Below are positions 25,271-33,669 of a DNA stretch of 50,455 nucleotides, one piece after another. Within the stretch, counting starts at the first letter, position 1, and each line of letters begins with the position of its first letter. The notes below the pieces were generated by a model. The model saw nothing but the letters and a program-made list of their open reading frames with translations, was not told the DNA's origin and ran no database searches. The translations under genes were made by a program, and so were the position numbers. This DNA is from a virus: IMG/VR virus record IMGVR_UViG_3300046804_001087, positions 1 through 50,455 of that record, one strand, 5' to 3'.

Positions 25271-26448
25271 TGTCTGGTTTTGAAATTTTAGAAGAAGATT
25301 TTGATCGCGTCTTTATGACGGAACAGGAGATTATTGATCGATATGTGGGCAATAGACTTTGGTCGTGGGGTAATAATAGTGAAGGTAATTTAGGTGATGG
25401 AACATCAACATCGCGATCATCTCCAGGAACAACTGCTGGAGCAGGTGTAAATTGGCTTCAAGTTTCTGCTAATGGAAATTTAGGAATTAGATTTGCTGCA
25501 GGTGTAAAAACTGACGGCACATTATGGACATGGGGTGCTAATGTCGCAGGTAAGTTAGGTGATAGCACAACAACATCAAAATCTTCTCCAGTAACAACTT
25601 CTGGTGGCGGAACTAACTGGAGACAAGTTTCTTGTGGAACAACAAACACAGCAGCAGTTAAAACAGATGGAACTTTATGGACGTGGGGTGCTACGACAAG
25701 TGGTAGTTTAGGCGATAATTCGTCAACAGCTTCTCGTTCTTCTCCAGGCACAACTGCTGGTGGCGGTACCAACTGGAGACAAGTTTCGGCTGGTGGAAAT
25801 CTTATGGGCGCTATCAAAACAGATGGCACTCTATGGGTTTGGGGAGCTGGTGCGAACGGTGGTTTGGGTGACGGTACAACAACAAATAAATCTTCACCAG
25901 TAACAACTGCTGGCGGTGGTACTACTTGGAAACAAGTTGCAGCGACAGTTGGGCGTATGGTAGCCGTTAAAACAGACGGCACATTGTGGACGTGGGGAAG
26001 AAATACAAGAGGACAGTTGGGAGATGGCACAACAACTTCAAGATCATCGCCGGGCACAACTGCTGGCGGTGGTACAACTTGGAAACAAGTAAGTACGAAC
26101 GATGGTACCAATGACGGTCATACAGCTGCTATTAAAATAGATGGAACTCTCTGGACTTGGGGAGAAAATGTTTCTGGCGAACAAGGAACAGGCAACACTA
26201 CTTCAAGATCATCGCCAGGCACAACTGCTGGTGGTGGTACTAACTGGAAACAAGTTTCTTGTGGATATCGTACAACGGCGGCTGTTAAAATTGATGGAAC
26301 ACTATGGACTTGGGGTGCTGGTACAAACGGTGTAATGGGAGATAATACTATAACGCCAAGATCTTCTCCTGGCACTACAGTTTCTAATTCAAACGTGTGG
26401 AAATCTACGACAGCAGGTAATGTTTATACATTTGGTATAGCAGATTAA
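25270..26448 (+). CDS. RCC1-repeat protein A, putative adhesin
   Basis: 392 residues. A 30-residue acidic N-terminus (FEILEEDFDRVFMTEQEIIDRYV) precedes seven beta-propeller repeats of about 50 residues, each with [23 protein letters not shown] and [10 protein letters not shown]. The repeats belong to the RCC1 (regulator of chromosome condensation) superfamily by pattern. Seven blades would make a closed propeller. No signal peptide is present. The gene follows a fibre gene with a 1-nt overlap, so a virion tip or receptor-binding role is likely. It is the first of three paralogues in 4.8 kb. Confidence 0.85.
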   Translation: MSGFEILEEDFDRVFMTEQEIIDRYVGNRLWSWGNNSEGNLGDGTSTSRSSPGTTAGAGVNWLQVSANGNLGIRFAAGVKTDGTLWTWGANVAGKLGDSTTTSKSSPVTTSGGGTNWRQVSCGTTNTAAVKTDGTLWTWGATTSGSLGDNSSTASRSSPGTTAGGGTNWRQVSAGGNLMGAIKTDGTLWVWGAGANGGLGDGTTTNKSSPVTTAGGGTTWKQVAATVGRMVAVKTDGTLWTWGRNTRGQLGDGTTTSRSSPGTTAGGGTTWKQVSTNDGTNDGHTAAIKIDGTLWTWGENVSGEQGTGNTTSRSSPGTTAGGGTNWKQVSCGYRTTAAVKIDGTLWTWGAGTNGVMGDNTITPRSSPGTTVSNSNVWKSTTAGNVYTFGIAD

Positions 26449-26460
26449 AGAGGAATAGAA

Positions 26461-27093
26461 ATGACTGCATATGTTTTAGTTCACAATGGTTTTGTAATTA
26501 ATGGACCAAGGGAATGGAACTATCGTTCGTTTGAATCTTCTCTTGAAGAAGAATGCGAAATCGCATATAAACTCCCGATGAGCAAGAACGATGAAGAAAT
26601 AATTGAAATTGATGCGAATACGAAAATCTATGCTGCTGAATTAGTATATCCGAGCTATAATTCAAAGATCGAATATCCGCACGGTCCTTTCTGGGATTTT
26701 TCATCAGGCAAAGCTATTGGCACATTCCAAGTGTTGCCAACACCAATCGATCTCATCAAAAATACTTTGAAAGCAAGAGTTGCAGAAATTCGTTGGCGCA
26801 AAGAAATAGCTGGTATGATAACAAATGTGCAAGGAACGGATGTATTCGTCGATACATCTAGAGAAATGCGTGATGTGTTCGTACAAAAATACATTTTGAT
26901 AAATGATAACGAAACTGTTCAATGGAAATTCAAATCTGGTTGGTTTACTCTTACTAAGACGGAAATCAATTATATAGCTGTTGCAATAGCCAATCATATC
27001 CAAACTCAGTTTGATTGGGAAATTGCAAAGAATGCGGAAATTGATGCTTGCACAACAGCACAAGAATTAGACGCCATTAATCTTGAGGAATAA
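26461..27093 (+). CDS. DUF4376-type fibre-associated protein
   Basis: 210 residues. The C-terminal half (about 105-205) has the pattern RVAEIRWRKEIAGM, NVQGTDVFVDTSREMRDVF and WFTLTKTEINYIAVAIANHI found in DUF4376 proteins, which are typical partners or C-terminal domains of phage tail fibres. The N-terminal half resembles small fibre-tip or fibre-assembly proteins. It lies between RCC1 proteins A and B and has a clear AGAGGAA ribosome-binding site. It is probably a chaperone or accessory subunit for the adjacent adhesin. Confidence 0.75.
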   Translation: MTAYVLVHNGFVINGPREWNYRSFESSLEEECEIAYKLPMSKNDEEIIEIDANTKIYAAELVYPSYNSKIEYPHGPFWDFSSGKAIGTFQVLPTPIDLIKNTLKARVAEIRWRKEIAGMITNVQGTDVFVDTSREMRDVFVQKYILINDNETVQWKFKSGWFTLTKTEINYIAVAIANHIQTQFDWEIAKNAEIDACTTAQELDAINLEE

Positions 27094-27096
27094 TTA

Positions 27097-28332
27097 ATGC
27101 CTGTCTTTAATTTTACAGACAACGATGGCATTGATATTGGTAACAAATATGTTACCAAAGATTATCTTATGGATGTTTATCCTAACTTAGTTGCTGGTTA
27201 TGCAAGCCCCCAGCTTTGGACTTGGGGGTTGAACGACACTACTACATTAGGAAACGGCGGTCAAGGAATACTTGGAACAGGAGATGCAACGAATAGATCA
27301 TCTCCAGGCACCACTGCTGGTGGAACTGCGACTTGGGTGCAAGTGTCTGTAACTGCAACAAGCGCTGCAGCAATAAAATCAGACGGTACTCTTTGGACTT
27401 GGGGGCAAAATTCTCAAGGAAGATTAGGAAACGGTAACACTACTGACAGATCATCACCTGGAACCACTGCGGGCGGCGGCACAAATTGGAAACAAGTGGC
27501 TATTGGCGCTTCGACTGCAGCAGTAAAAACAGATGGTACATTATGGACATGGGGTTATGACGGATACGGATTATTGGGAACAAGTACTAATAATACCAGT
27601 CGTTCTTCTCCAGGCACAACAGCTGGTGGTGGAACTAATTGGAAACAAGTTTCAGCTGGTGGTACTGTATTTGCAGCAATAAAAACAGATGGAACTTTGT
27701 GGGCATGGGGCGCTAACGGTAATGGAAAAGTTGGTGATGGAACAACTACAACGAGATCATCTCCTGTAACTACTGCTGGTGGTGGCACTAACTGGAAATT
27801 TGTCAATATGAATTCTGGTTCTGGTTCTGTTGCAGCTATCAAAAACGATGGAACATTATGGACTTGGGGCGGTAACGGAGGCGGTCAGTTGGGAACTGGT
27901 AATACAACTGATCGTTCTTCTCCAGGCACAACAGCTGGTGGTGGTACTAACTGGACTCATGTAAATATAAATGACAGCGTTTGCACAGCAATAAAATCAG
28001 ATGGCACTCTCTGGACTTGGGGTTCTAATTTTCAAGGTTGTTTAGCTACAGGAAATATAACTGATCGTTCTTCTCCTGGAACAACAGTTGGTGGTGGAAC
28101 CGACTGGAAATATGTTACCACCTACGGCGAAGGAAATTCTACCCGCGCAGCGATAAAAACAGATGGCACGTTATGGGTTTGGGGTGTAGATGGTTTTGGA
28201 TCGTTAGGTACTGGTGCTCTCAATGATACGAAATCTTCACCAGTAACAGTCGCTGGTGGTGGAACAGGTTGGAAACAAGTCACAATGGGAACAAGATCTT
28301 CTGCAGCGATTGCAGAACAAGGTGGTTGGTAA
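27097..28332 (+). CDS. RCC1-repeat protein B, putative adhesin
   Basis: 411 residues. A distinct 40-residue N-terminus ([26 protein letters not shown]) is followed by RCC1-type repeats highly similar to those of protein A, including DGTLWTWG and GGGTNWKQV. The N-terminus shares only a loose D-x-x-x-V/M-T/K pattern with the other paralogues, as if different anchors carry one propeller type. The stop overlaps the next start (TAATG). It is likely a receptor-binding or virion surface protein. Confidence 0.85.
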   Translation: MPVFNFTDNDGIDIGNKYVTKDYLMDVYPNLVAGYASPQLWTWGLNDTTTLGNGGQGILGTGDATNRSSPGTTAGGTATWVQVSVTATSAAAIKSDGTLWTWGQNSQGRLGNGNTTDRSSPGTTAGGGTNWKQVAIGASTAAVKTDGTLWTWGYDGYGLLGTSTNNTSRSSPGTTAGGGTNWKQVSAGGTVFAAIKTDGTLWAWGANGNGKVGDGTTTTRSSPVTTAGGGTNWKFVNMNSGSGSVAAIKNDGTLWTWGGNGGGQLGTGNTTDRSSPGTTAGGGTNWTHVNINDSVCTAIKSDGTLWTWGSNFQGCLATGNITDRSSPGTTVGGGTDWKYVTTYGEGNSTRAAIKTDGTLWVWGVDGFGSLGTGALNDTKSSPVTVAGGGTGWKQVTMGTRSSAAIAEQGGW

Positions 28333-28826
28333 TGGCATTTATTAAAACATTGACGATTGATGATTTCTATACGCCAGAAGGTGCGCATAACTTATCGTTG
28401 GTCGCTCGTGGTCTTCCTTTTGTGCAGAAAGATCTCGGTAAAGAAATCGAGAACTTCAATCACGTTCCTGATGATATGTCTGAAATTATTTCTAACACCA
28501 TCGCTCGCAAAGTAGAAGTTGATTTAGATCGTTCTGGCGTATTTCGTTTTCCTGAAGTATTCGTTCATTTCGAAGACTTTGAGTCAACCAAAGATTGGAT
28601 ACTTGTGGTCGCTTTAGATCATACATATTTCAATATATACGAGCACAAAGACGGCGCAAGAAATGCTTTAGAAGGATATGATTTTCCATATCTTGATTTG
28701 TTTCAGTGGAATTTAAAAGTAAATTATGAGTTGGAGCCTGGACAGGCAGTATTTTTTAGACCATGGCTATTTCATTCTTTCACAGGTAATCTAGTTCAAA
28801 TTTTTAGATTGAAAGATGTAGAATAA
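28332..28826 (+). CDS. Unknown protein between RCC1 genes (possible cupin or oxygenase fold)
   Basis: 164 residues from the ATG at 28332, coupled to the RCC1-B stop. An upstream in-frame start would sit inside RCC1-B and is unlikely. The C-terminal LEPGQAVFFRPWLFHSF segment resembles the distal-His strand of double-stranded beta-helix proteins, but no complete HxD...H set is evident, so an enzyme is not claimed. It replaces the DUF4376 gene found after RCC1-A, which suggests an adhesin-specific partner. The next ATG overlaps its stop by 1 nt. Confidence 0.7.
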   Translation: MAFIKTLTIDDFYTPEGAHNLSLVARGLPFVQKDLGKEIENFNHVPDDMSEIISNTIARKVEVDLDRSGVFRFPEVFVHFEDFESTKDWILVVALDHTYFNIYEHKDGARNALEGYDFPYLDLFQWNLKVNYELEPGQAVFFRPWLFHSFTGNLVQIFRLKDVE

Positions 28827-30055
28827 TGGCTGTCGGTTATAAGACAACATACAACGGACGAGTTATAGAAGTTGACGATCTCTTGGTCAAACGAGATGAT
28901 TTCAGCACCGGAACTCTTTGGGTTTGGGGCGAAGGAAGTTCTGGAAAATTAGGAACAGGTGCGTTAACCGACAGATCGTCTCCCGTAACAACCTCTGGTG
29001 GTAGTGTATATTGGAAAACTGCTCCTACAAATATTACGTATTTTGGTGTTGGTGCTATTAAGTCTGATGGAACTTTGTGGACATGGGGTGGAAATACTTA
29101 TGGTTCGCTTGGGAGCGGTTCTACACTTTCAAGATCATCGCCCGGAACAACAGCCGGCGGCGGAAATAACTGGAAACAGGTTTCTTTTGGTTTTCATCAC
29201 ACTGCGGGAATTAAAGCAGATGGTACTCTTTGGACTTGGGGAATTAATAATCTTGGGTCTGGAGGGCCACTGGGAACCGGAAACTTAACAGATAGATCAT
29301 CGCCCGGAACAACAGCTGGTGGCGGTACTAATTGGAAACAAGTTTCCTGTGGGTATTCTGTAACTGCGGCAGTGAAAACGGATGGCACTCTTTGGACTTG
29401 GGGAAGCGGAGCCGCTGGCGGACTGGGAACAGGAAGTTTAAGCGGTCGATCTTCACCAGGAACAACAGCGGGCGGCGGAACTAACTGGAAACAGGTAGCG
29501 GCTACAACGGCATTTACAACAGCGCCTCGTGATAACACAGTAGGTGCAGTCAAAACTGACGGGACGCTTTGGATGTGGGGAGCGGGATTAAACGGCGTTC
29601 TGGGGAATAGCAGCACATTAGATCGCTCGTCTCCGGTGACTGTTTCAGGTGGAGGCACCGACTGGAAGCAAATTGCAATTATGAATTATTCTGCGGCGGC
29701 TGTTAAAATTGATGGAACACTATGGACTTGGGGTTTAAATACGTATGGACAATTGGGTGATGGAACCACCACTAATCGTTCATCTCCTGGAACGACTGCT
29801 GGTGGTGGAACAAACTGGAAACAAGTTTCCTGTGGATATTCATATGCGGATGTGACAACTGAAACCATTCATATGGCGGCTGTAAAAACAGATAGCACTC
29901 TTTGGACTTGGGGAAGAGGGACTTTTGGTAGACTTGGCACCGGTGCTACTGCTGACAGATCATCGCCCGGAACAACCACTGGTGGAATATCAAACTGGAA
30001 AGAAGTCACGGCGGGCGCTGCAATAACTATTGGTATTACTGATCTGACTATATAA
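28826..30055 (+). CDS. RCC1-repeat protein C, putative adhesin
   Basis: 409 residues. A 33-residue N-terminus (YNGRVIEVDDLLVKRDDFSTG) contains a DDLLVKRDDF motif resembling short anchor segments in fibres of T4-like aquatic phages. It is followed by RCC1-type repeats. Several blocks are close to those of A and B at the nucleotide level, for instance the repeated [19 protein letters not shown] unit. It is the third paralogue and ends 27 nt before the sulfotransferase gene. Confidence 0.85.
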   Translation: MAVGYKTTYNGRVIEVDDLLVKRDDFSTGTLWVWGEGSSGKLGTGALTDRSSPVTTSGGSVYWKTAPTNITYFGVGAIKSDGTLWTWGGNTYGSLGSGSTLSRSSPGTTAGGGNNWKQVSFGFHHTAGIKADGTLWTWGINNLGSGGPLGTGNLTDRSSPGTTAGGGTNWKQVSCGYSVTAAVKTDGTLWTWGSGAAGGLGTGSLSGRSSPGTTAGGGTNWKQVAATTAFTTAPRDNTVGAVKTDGTLWMWGAGLNGVLGNSSTLDRSSPVTVSGGGTDWKQIAIMNYSAAAVKIDGTLWTWGLNTYGQLGDGTTTNRSSPGTTAGGGTNWKQVSCGYSYADVTTETIHMAAVKTDSTLWTWGRGTFGRLGTGATADRSSPGTTTGGISNWKEVTAGAAITIGITDLTI

Positions 30056-30082
30056 TATACGCACTTACATTATGGAGTTGTT

Positions 30083-30856
30083 ATGAAACGATACCATTTT
30101 ATTTCTGGGCTTCCACGTTCTGGATCTACACTCCTCACTTCTATTCTCAATCAAAATCCTAAGTTTCATTCTGATATCTCAAATCCACTGGCGCGATTTG
30201 TCAGGAGAATTGTAACAGAATCATTTGCTGGTCCTGGATATCACTTACAGTGTCCAGAGCCAAAACGAATTGAGCTGATCAAAAATCTAATCGAAACCTA
30301 TCACTCGCATATTGACAAAGAGGTGTGTTTCAATACCAATCGTGGTTGGACTGGTTTGTTGCCATTGTTACAACAGACTCATCCAGACGCAAAAGTAATT
30401 TGTTGTGTTCGTGATATTCGTTGGGTTCTTGATTCTTTTGAGGTGTTGTTCCGCAACAATCCATTTACAATGTCGCAATTGTATGGAGAAGAAGAATCAG
30501 AAACTGTTTATACCAGAGCTTATGCGCAAATGGCTCCAGGAAGAACTTTACGTTTCGCATACGACTCGCTGAAAGAAGCCATCACTGGTCCGCATAAAAA
30601 AATGATTATGCTTCTCGAATATGATCAACTAGCCAAACATCCAGAACAAACTATGCGGGCTCTGTACAATTTCATTGGCGAGCCATATTTCGATCACGAT
30701 TTCAGTAATGTCGAAGGCGAATGGGACGAATATGATCTTGACGCTAGAATAAATGGTTTACACAAGATCAGAAAAGAAGTAAAATATATAGAACGTGAGC
30801 CCATACTCCCTCCTGATTTGTGGGCTGAATTTTCTAATCTTGAAGTTTGGCGATGA
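30083..30856 (+). CDS. Sulfotransferase-family protein
   Basis: 257 residues. The 5'-phosphosulfate loop GLPRSGSTLL is at residues 9-18 and the 3'-phosphate-binding Arg110 and Ser118 lie in CVRDIRWVLDSF, the two signatures of PAPS-dependent sulfotransferases. No signal peptide, so it acts in the cytoplasm. The substrate is unknown; candidates are surface sugars, a lipid or a phage protein. It leads a tightly packed run of six genes (30083-34469), and the last of them contains an APS-kinase-like domain that could supply PAPS. A GGAG ribosome-binding site precedes the ATG. Confidence 0.85.
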   Translation: MKRYHFISGLPRSGSTLLTSILNQNPKFHSDISNPLARFVRRIVTESFAGPGYHLQCPEPKRIELIKNLIETYHSHIDKEVCFNTNRGWTGLLPLLQQTHPDAKVICCVRDIRWVLDSFEVLFRNNPFTMSQLYGEEESETVYTRAYAQMAPGRTLRFAYDSLKEAITGPHKKMIMLLEYDQLAKHPEQTMRALYNFIGEPYFDHDFSNVEGEWDEYDLDARINGLHKIRKEVKYIEREPILPPDLWAEFSNLEVWR

Positions 30857-31194
30857 AGCTCAAAACACATCATGTAAAAGCGATCACCATCGAGCGCGAT
30901 ATCGAGGTGTCAGATGTGCCATGTCAAACGATTGATTGTACGCTCTGCTGCGAAATGTTATCGCCGTACTTGACAGAAGCAGAAATGAAATCTGGTAAGT
31001 ATATCTTTACATTTATGAACAACGACGCAGATCCGTTCACTCCAGTCATCGCAGTTCCTAGAGTAGAAACCGGCTGCATCTATTTTGGTGCTGATCGCAA
31101 ATGCAAAATATATGAGGATCGTCCACTAGCCTGTCGTCAGTTCGATTGTCGCAAAGGACATCATCCGAGAATATCCAATCAATTTGAAAAGTGA
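30853..31194 (+). CDS. YkgJ-type cysteine-cluster protein
   Basis: 113 residues from the ATG at 30853 (ATGA with the sulfotransferase stop). Cysteines fall in a C-x4-C-x2-CC cluster near the N-terminus and in later CIYF, CKIYEDRPLACRQFDC segments, the pattern of the YkgJ/UPF0153 family, predicted to bind zinc or an iron-sulfur cluster. Biochemical function is unknown in the family. The tight coupling suggests a role in the same modification pathway. Confidence 0.8.
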   Translation: MKLKTHHVKAITIERDIEVSDVPCQTIDCTLCCEMLSPYLTEAEMKSGKYIFTFMNNDADPFTPVIAVPRVETGCIYFGADRKCKIYEDRPLACRQFDCRKGHHPRISNQFEK

Positions 31195-31201
31195 GGTTGT
31201 T

Positions 31202-31750
31202 ATGAAAATTAATCTTGGCGCTGGCGATACAAAATACGATGGCTTTCTAAACTGCGACTACGACGCAAGGACTAAACCAGATTTCCAATTTGATATGGAA
31301 AGAGACAAATGGCCTATTGAAGATAATGTCGTTGAACAGGTAATCGCGCATCACGTCTTCGAACATATGGGCGAAGGATACTTTCACTGTTTGCAGGAAT
31401 TGTATCGCGTTTGCAAACATGGCGCTATCATTGATATTCGTGTTCCTCATCCTCGTCATGACTATTATCTAAACGATCCAACACATCGTCGACCAATTAC
31501 GCCTGATGGATTGTCGCTGTTCAGCCGCAAGTATAATGATGCTTGCATTGAGCAAAATGCAGCAGCATCAAGACTTGGTTATTACTTTGGCGTAGATTTT
31601 GAAGTTGTCGATGTGAACGAAATTCCTGATCCAATGTACATGAAAGCATTTGATGGTATACAAGCAGATCAAGCGCGACGCTATATTCACGAACACAACA
31701 ATATCGTAATGGAATATCATATTCGTATGGTCGCAGTAAAAAATGCTTGA
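31202..31750 (+). CDS. SAM-dependent methyltransferase-like protein (COG4627 type)
   Basis: 182 residues from the ATG at 31202 behind TGAGG; an in-frame TTG at 31184 inside the previous gene is less likely. The start KINLGAGDTKYDGFLNCDYD is the SAM-binding motif of the small predicted methyltransferases often found in surface-polysaccharide clusters. An HHVFEHMGEGYF motif follows, as in that group. The substrate is unknown; a sugar or glycan is the usual guess. The 3' end overlaps the glycosyltransferase gene by 8 nt. Confidence 0.8.
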   Translation: MKINLGAGDTKYDGFLNCDYDARTKPDFQFDMERDKWPIEDNVVEQVIAHHVFEHMGEGYFHCLQELYRVCKHGAIIDIRVPHPRHDYYLNDPTHRRPITPDGLSLFSRKYNDACIEQNAAASRLGYYFGVDFEVVDVNEIPDPMYMKAFDGIQADQARRYIHEHNNIVMEYHIRMVAVKNA

Positions 31751-33095
31751 GAACAAACAAGAAACCGATCCGCTTTTCTTAGTTATCAGTTCTTTAACTA
31801 AAGATGAAAAACGCAAGACTGCAGTAATGTTGCTCGACGAAATGTTTACGTTGGCTAAAACATTACAACAATTTGAATCTGTGGGGCGCGCAGCGCTCGA
31901 AGTAAAGTATGCTGAGTTGTATCTCAAATGCGCAGAGATATGCTATTCTATGTGCAGAACAACGGAACAACTTTACGTTGCCCGTGAAAATCTATACAAA
32001 GCATACAATCTTAACAATTATCCAGAAAAGGCTTTATTTTACATTGATTTAAATCTGCAAGTAAAGCCAAACGATCCCGACACATTAGCAAACAAAGCAT
32101 TTAATCTGTCGCTTCTCGGTAAAAGAACAGAAGCAGAAGCGATCATCGAAGATCTAATCGCTCGTCAAGTAAAGATGGATAAGCAAGAATCGTTAGAATA
32201 TGCGCTCTGCGGCAAATATCTACGTCTTGGTGAAACGTCAAAGGGAATCGATCTTTTCATCAACACATTCAAAAAGAAAAATCCCCTATTCGAAGATGTG
32301 CTAAAGCTGAAGTTCTGGGACGGTGGTGCATATCCAGGGAAAACGATTATCATCAATGGAGAAGGTGGTATTGGTGATGAGATCATCAACATTCGCTATC
32401 TAGATAATCTAAAAGCTCTAGGAATGAACCCCATCTTGTATTCTTCGTGGCATATGTATCGTCCCGATATGGTGAACTTGTTCAAACGCCACGGATACGA
32501 AGTAACGACTAATCATCTGTTCTTTCCGAAAGATGCGCTCTGGACTCATATGATGAGTTTGCCGGGATATCTTGGCTTGAAAGAAAATCAATTATGGAAT
32601 GGTCCTTATCTCAAGCCATTGCGTCAGGAAAAGAACAAACTCGACGACAAGAAGTTCAAGATCGGTATAAAAGTCAACGGCAATCCACACTTCGAGCAGG
32701 ACGTGTATCGTCGCATTCCGTTCGACGAGATGATGGCGATTATGCCAAAAGATGCGTCGATTTATTATATCGACACAGAAAAAGAATACGATGGTACGAT
32801 ATCGCTGAAGAACAGGATCGAGTCGTGGGAGGACACGCTCGACTTTATTGATCAGATGGATTTGATCGTTTCTTCCTGCACTAGTCTTGTACATGCTGCT
32901 GGTGCTATGGGCAAACGATCAATTGTTTGCGTACCCATCGCCGAGTATTACATATGGAGTTCAACTCGTACAAACGAAACAACTCCATGGTACGGCGATA
33001 ATTTAACTGTGTTGAAGCAAACTAAACTGCGGAGCTGGAAAGAACCACTCGCGCGCGCACGTGAGATAATACTGGAAGAAATGAATGCACATTGA
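31743..33095 (+). CDS. TPR plus GT9-like glycosyltransferase
   Basis: 450 residues. Residues about 20-190 are helical hairpins with TPR spacing. The C-terminal part (about 200-445) opens with GEGGIGDEI, the loop that starts GT9/heptosyltransferase and O-GlcNAc-transferase-like domains, and contains CTSLVHAAGAMGK and TPWYGDN, matching the GT9 acceptor/donor site pattern. GT9 enzymes typically transfer heptose from ADP-heptose, and an ADP-heptose operon lies 1.3 kb downstream on the other strand. A heptosyltransferase role is therefore an attractive inference. The TPR part could select a protein acceptor. Confidence 0.8.
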   Translation: MLENKQETDPLFLVISSLTKDEKRKTAVMLLDEMFTLAKTLQQFESVGRAALEVKYAELYLKCAEICYSMCRTTEQLYVARENLYKAYNLNNYPEKALFYIDLNLQVKPNDPDTLANKAFNLSLLGKRTEAEAIIEDLIARQVKMDKQESLEYALCGKYLRLGETSKGIDLFINTFKKKNPLFEDVLKLKFWDGGAYPGKTIIINGEGGIGDEIINIRYLDNLKALGMNPILYSSWHMYRPDMVNLFKRHGYEVTTNHLFFPKDALWTHMMSLPGYLGLKENQLWNGPYLKPLRQEKNKLDDKKFKIGIKVNGNPHFEQDVYRRIPFDEMMAIMPKDASIYYIDTEKEYDGTISLKNRIESWEDTLDFIDQMDLIVSSCTSLVHAAGAMGKRSIVCVPIAEYYIWSSTRTNETTPWYGDNLTVLKQTKLRSWKEPLARAREIILEEMNAH

Positions 33096-33669
33096 ACCTG
33101 CATTTCCTACATTGATTGGAACGCATCAGGTTGACTCTGCAGCCGTAGAGAAAACATTACTGGCTGTTCGTCAGTGGGAAACGACTGATAGCTACAAGAA
33201 ATACATGCAGTATTCTAAAGCAGAAAATCTCAACACGACTTATCATACGTTTCACGATATTCTTACTGAGATCAAGTTAGTTGATTTGCGTAATGAGATT
33301 GGCAACGCTGTTCGTGAGTTTGCTGCTGCTCATGGTGTTCAGCTAGATAGAATGAGAATAGATTCTTGGATCAATTACTTTCAGCCTGGAAACTACGAAG
33401 CTGAACACAATCACTTTGGTAATTTCATCTCGGGTGTATATTACGTTCAAGCGATGCCAGATACAGGTAACTTTGAGTTCTATGAGCCAGCGAAGCAAAA
33501 GTGTATGTGGAACTCGTTATATACCAAAGTAGCAAATCTTGGTGAGATCCAACCAAAGACCGGTAAAATGATTTTGTTCCCGTCTTTCCTTGATCATTCA
33601 GTCAAAAGAAATATGTCTGCGTCAACGCGCATTTCTATTGCGTTCAACATTCAATTGGAGAAACAATGA
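33085..33669 (+). CDS. Putative 2-oxoglutarate/Fe(II) oxygenase (TIGR02466-like)
   Basis: 194 residues. The start PAFPTLIGTHQV, the central NYFQPGNYEAEHNHFGNFISGVYYV and the C-terminal FPSFLDHSVKRN match the TIGR02466 family of predicted oxygenases common in phages of aquatic bacteria. Iron ligands would be a His in EHNH and the His in LDHSV; the middle acidic ligand is not clear by eye. It starts inside the glycosyltransferase gene (11-nt overlap) and ends in the start of the kinase fusion (ATGA). The substrate is unknown. Confidence 0.82.
   Translation: MHIEPAFPTLIGTHQVDSAAVEKTLLAVRQWETTDSYKKYMQYSKAENLNTTYHTFHDILTEIKLVDLRNEIGNAVREFAAAHGVQLDRMRIDSWINYFQPGNYEAEHNHFGNFISGVYYVQAMPDTGNFEFYEPAKQKCMWNSLYTKVANLGEIQPKTGKMILFPSFLDHSVKRNMSASTRISIAFNIQLEKQ

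Larger units (their letters stand above)
25350..30040 (+). repeat. RCC1 coding repeats shared by three adjacent genes
   Basis: Repeats of about 150 bp encoding DGTLWTWG and GGGTNWKQV units occur within and between the genes at 25270, 27097 and 28826. Stretches of tens of bases look the same or nearly so across the three, giving a substrate for gene conversion or blade reshuffling. Confidence 0.7.

Noticed and set aside
25458-26111. Minus-strand open frame (about 217 codons) opposite the first RCC1 gene, with similar frames opposite the other two
   Set aside because: Pro/Val-rich repeats are the reverse reading of the RCC1 repeats. All three recur only because the sense repeats recur.
25270-30055. 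Idea that the RCC1 genes came from a eukaryote
   Set aside because: RCC1-type repeats are widespread in bacteria and phages. The low-complexity repeats here give no support for eukaryotic origin.
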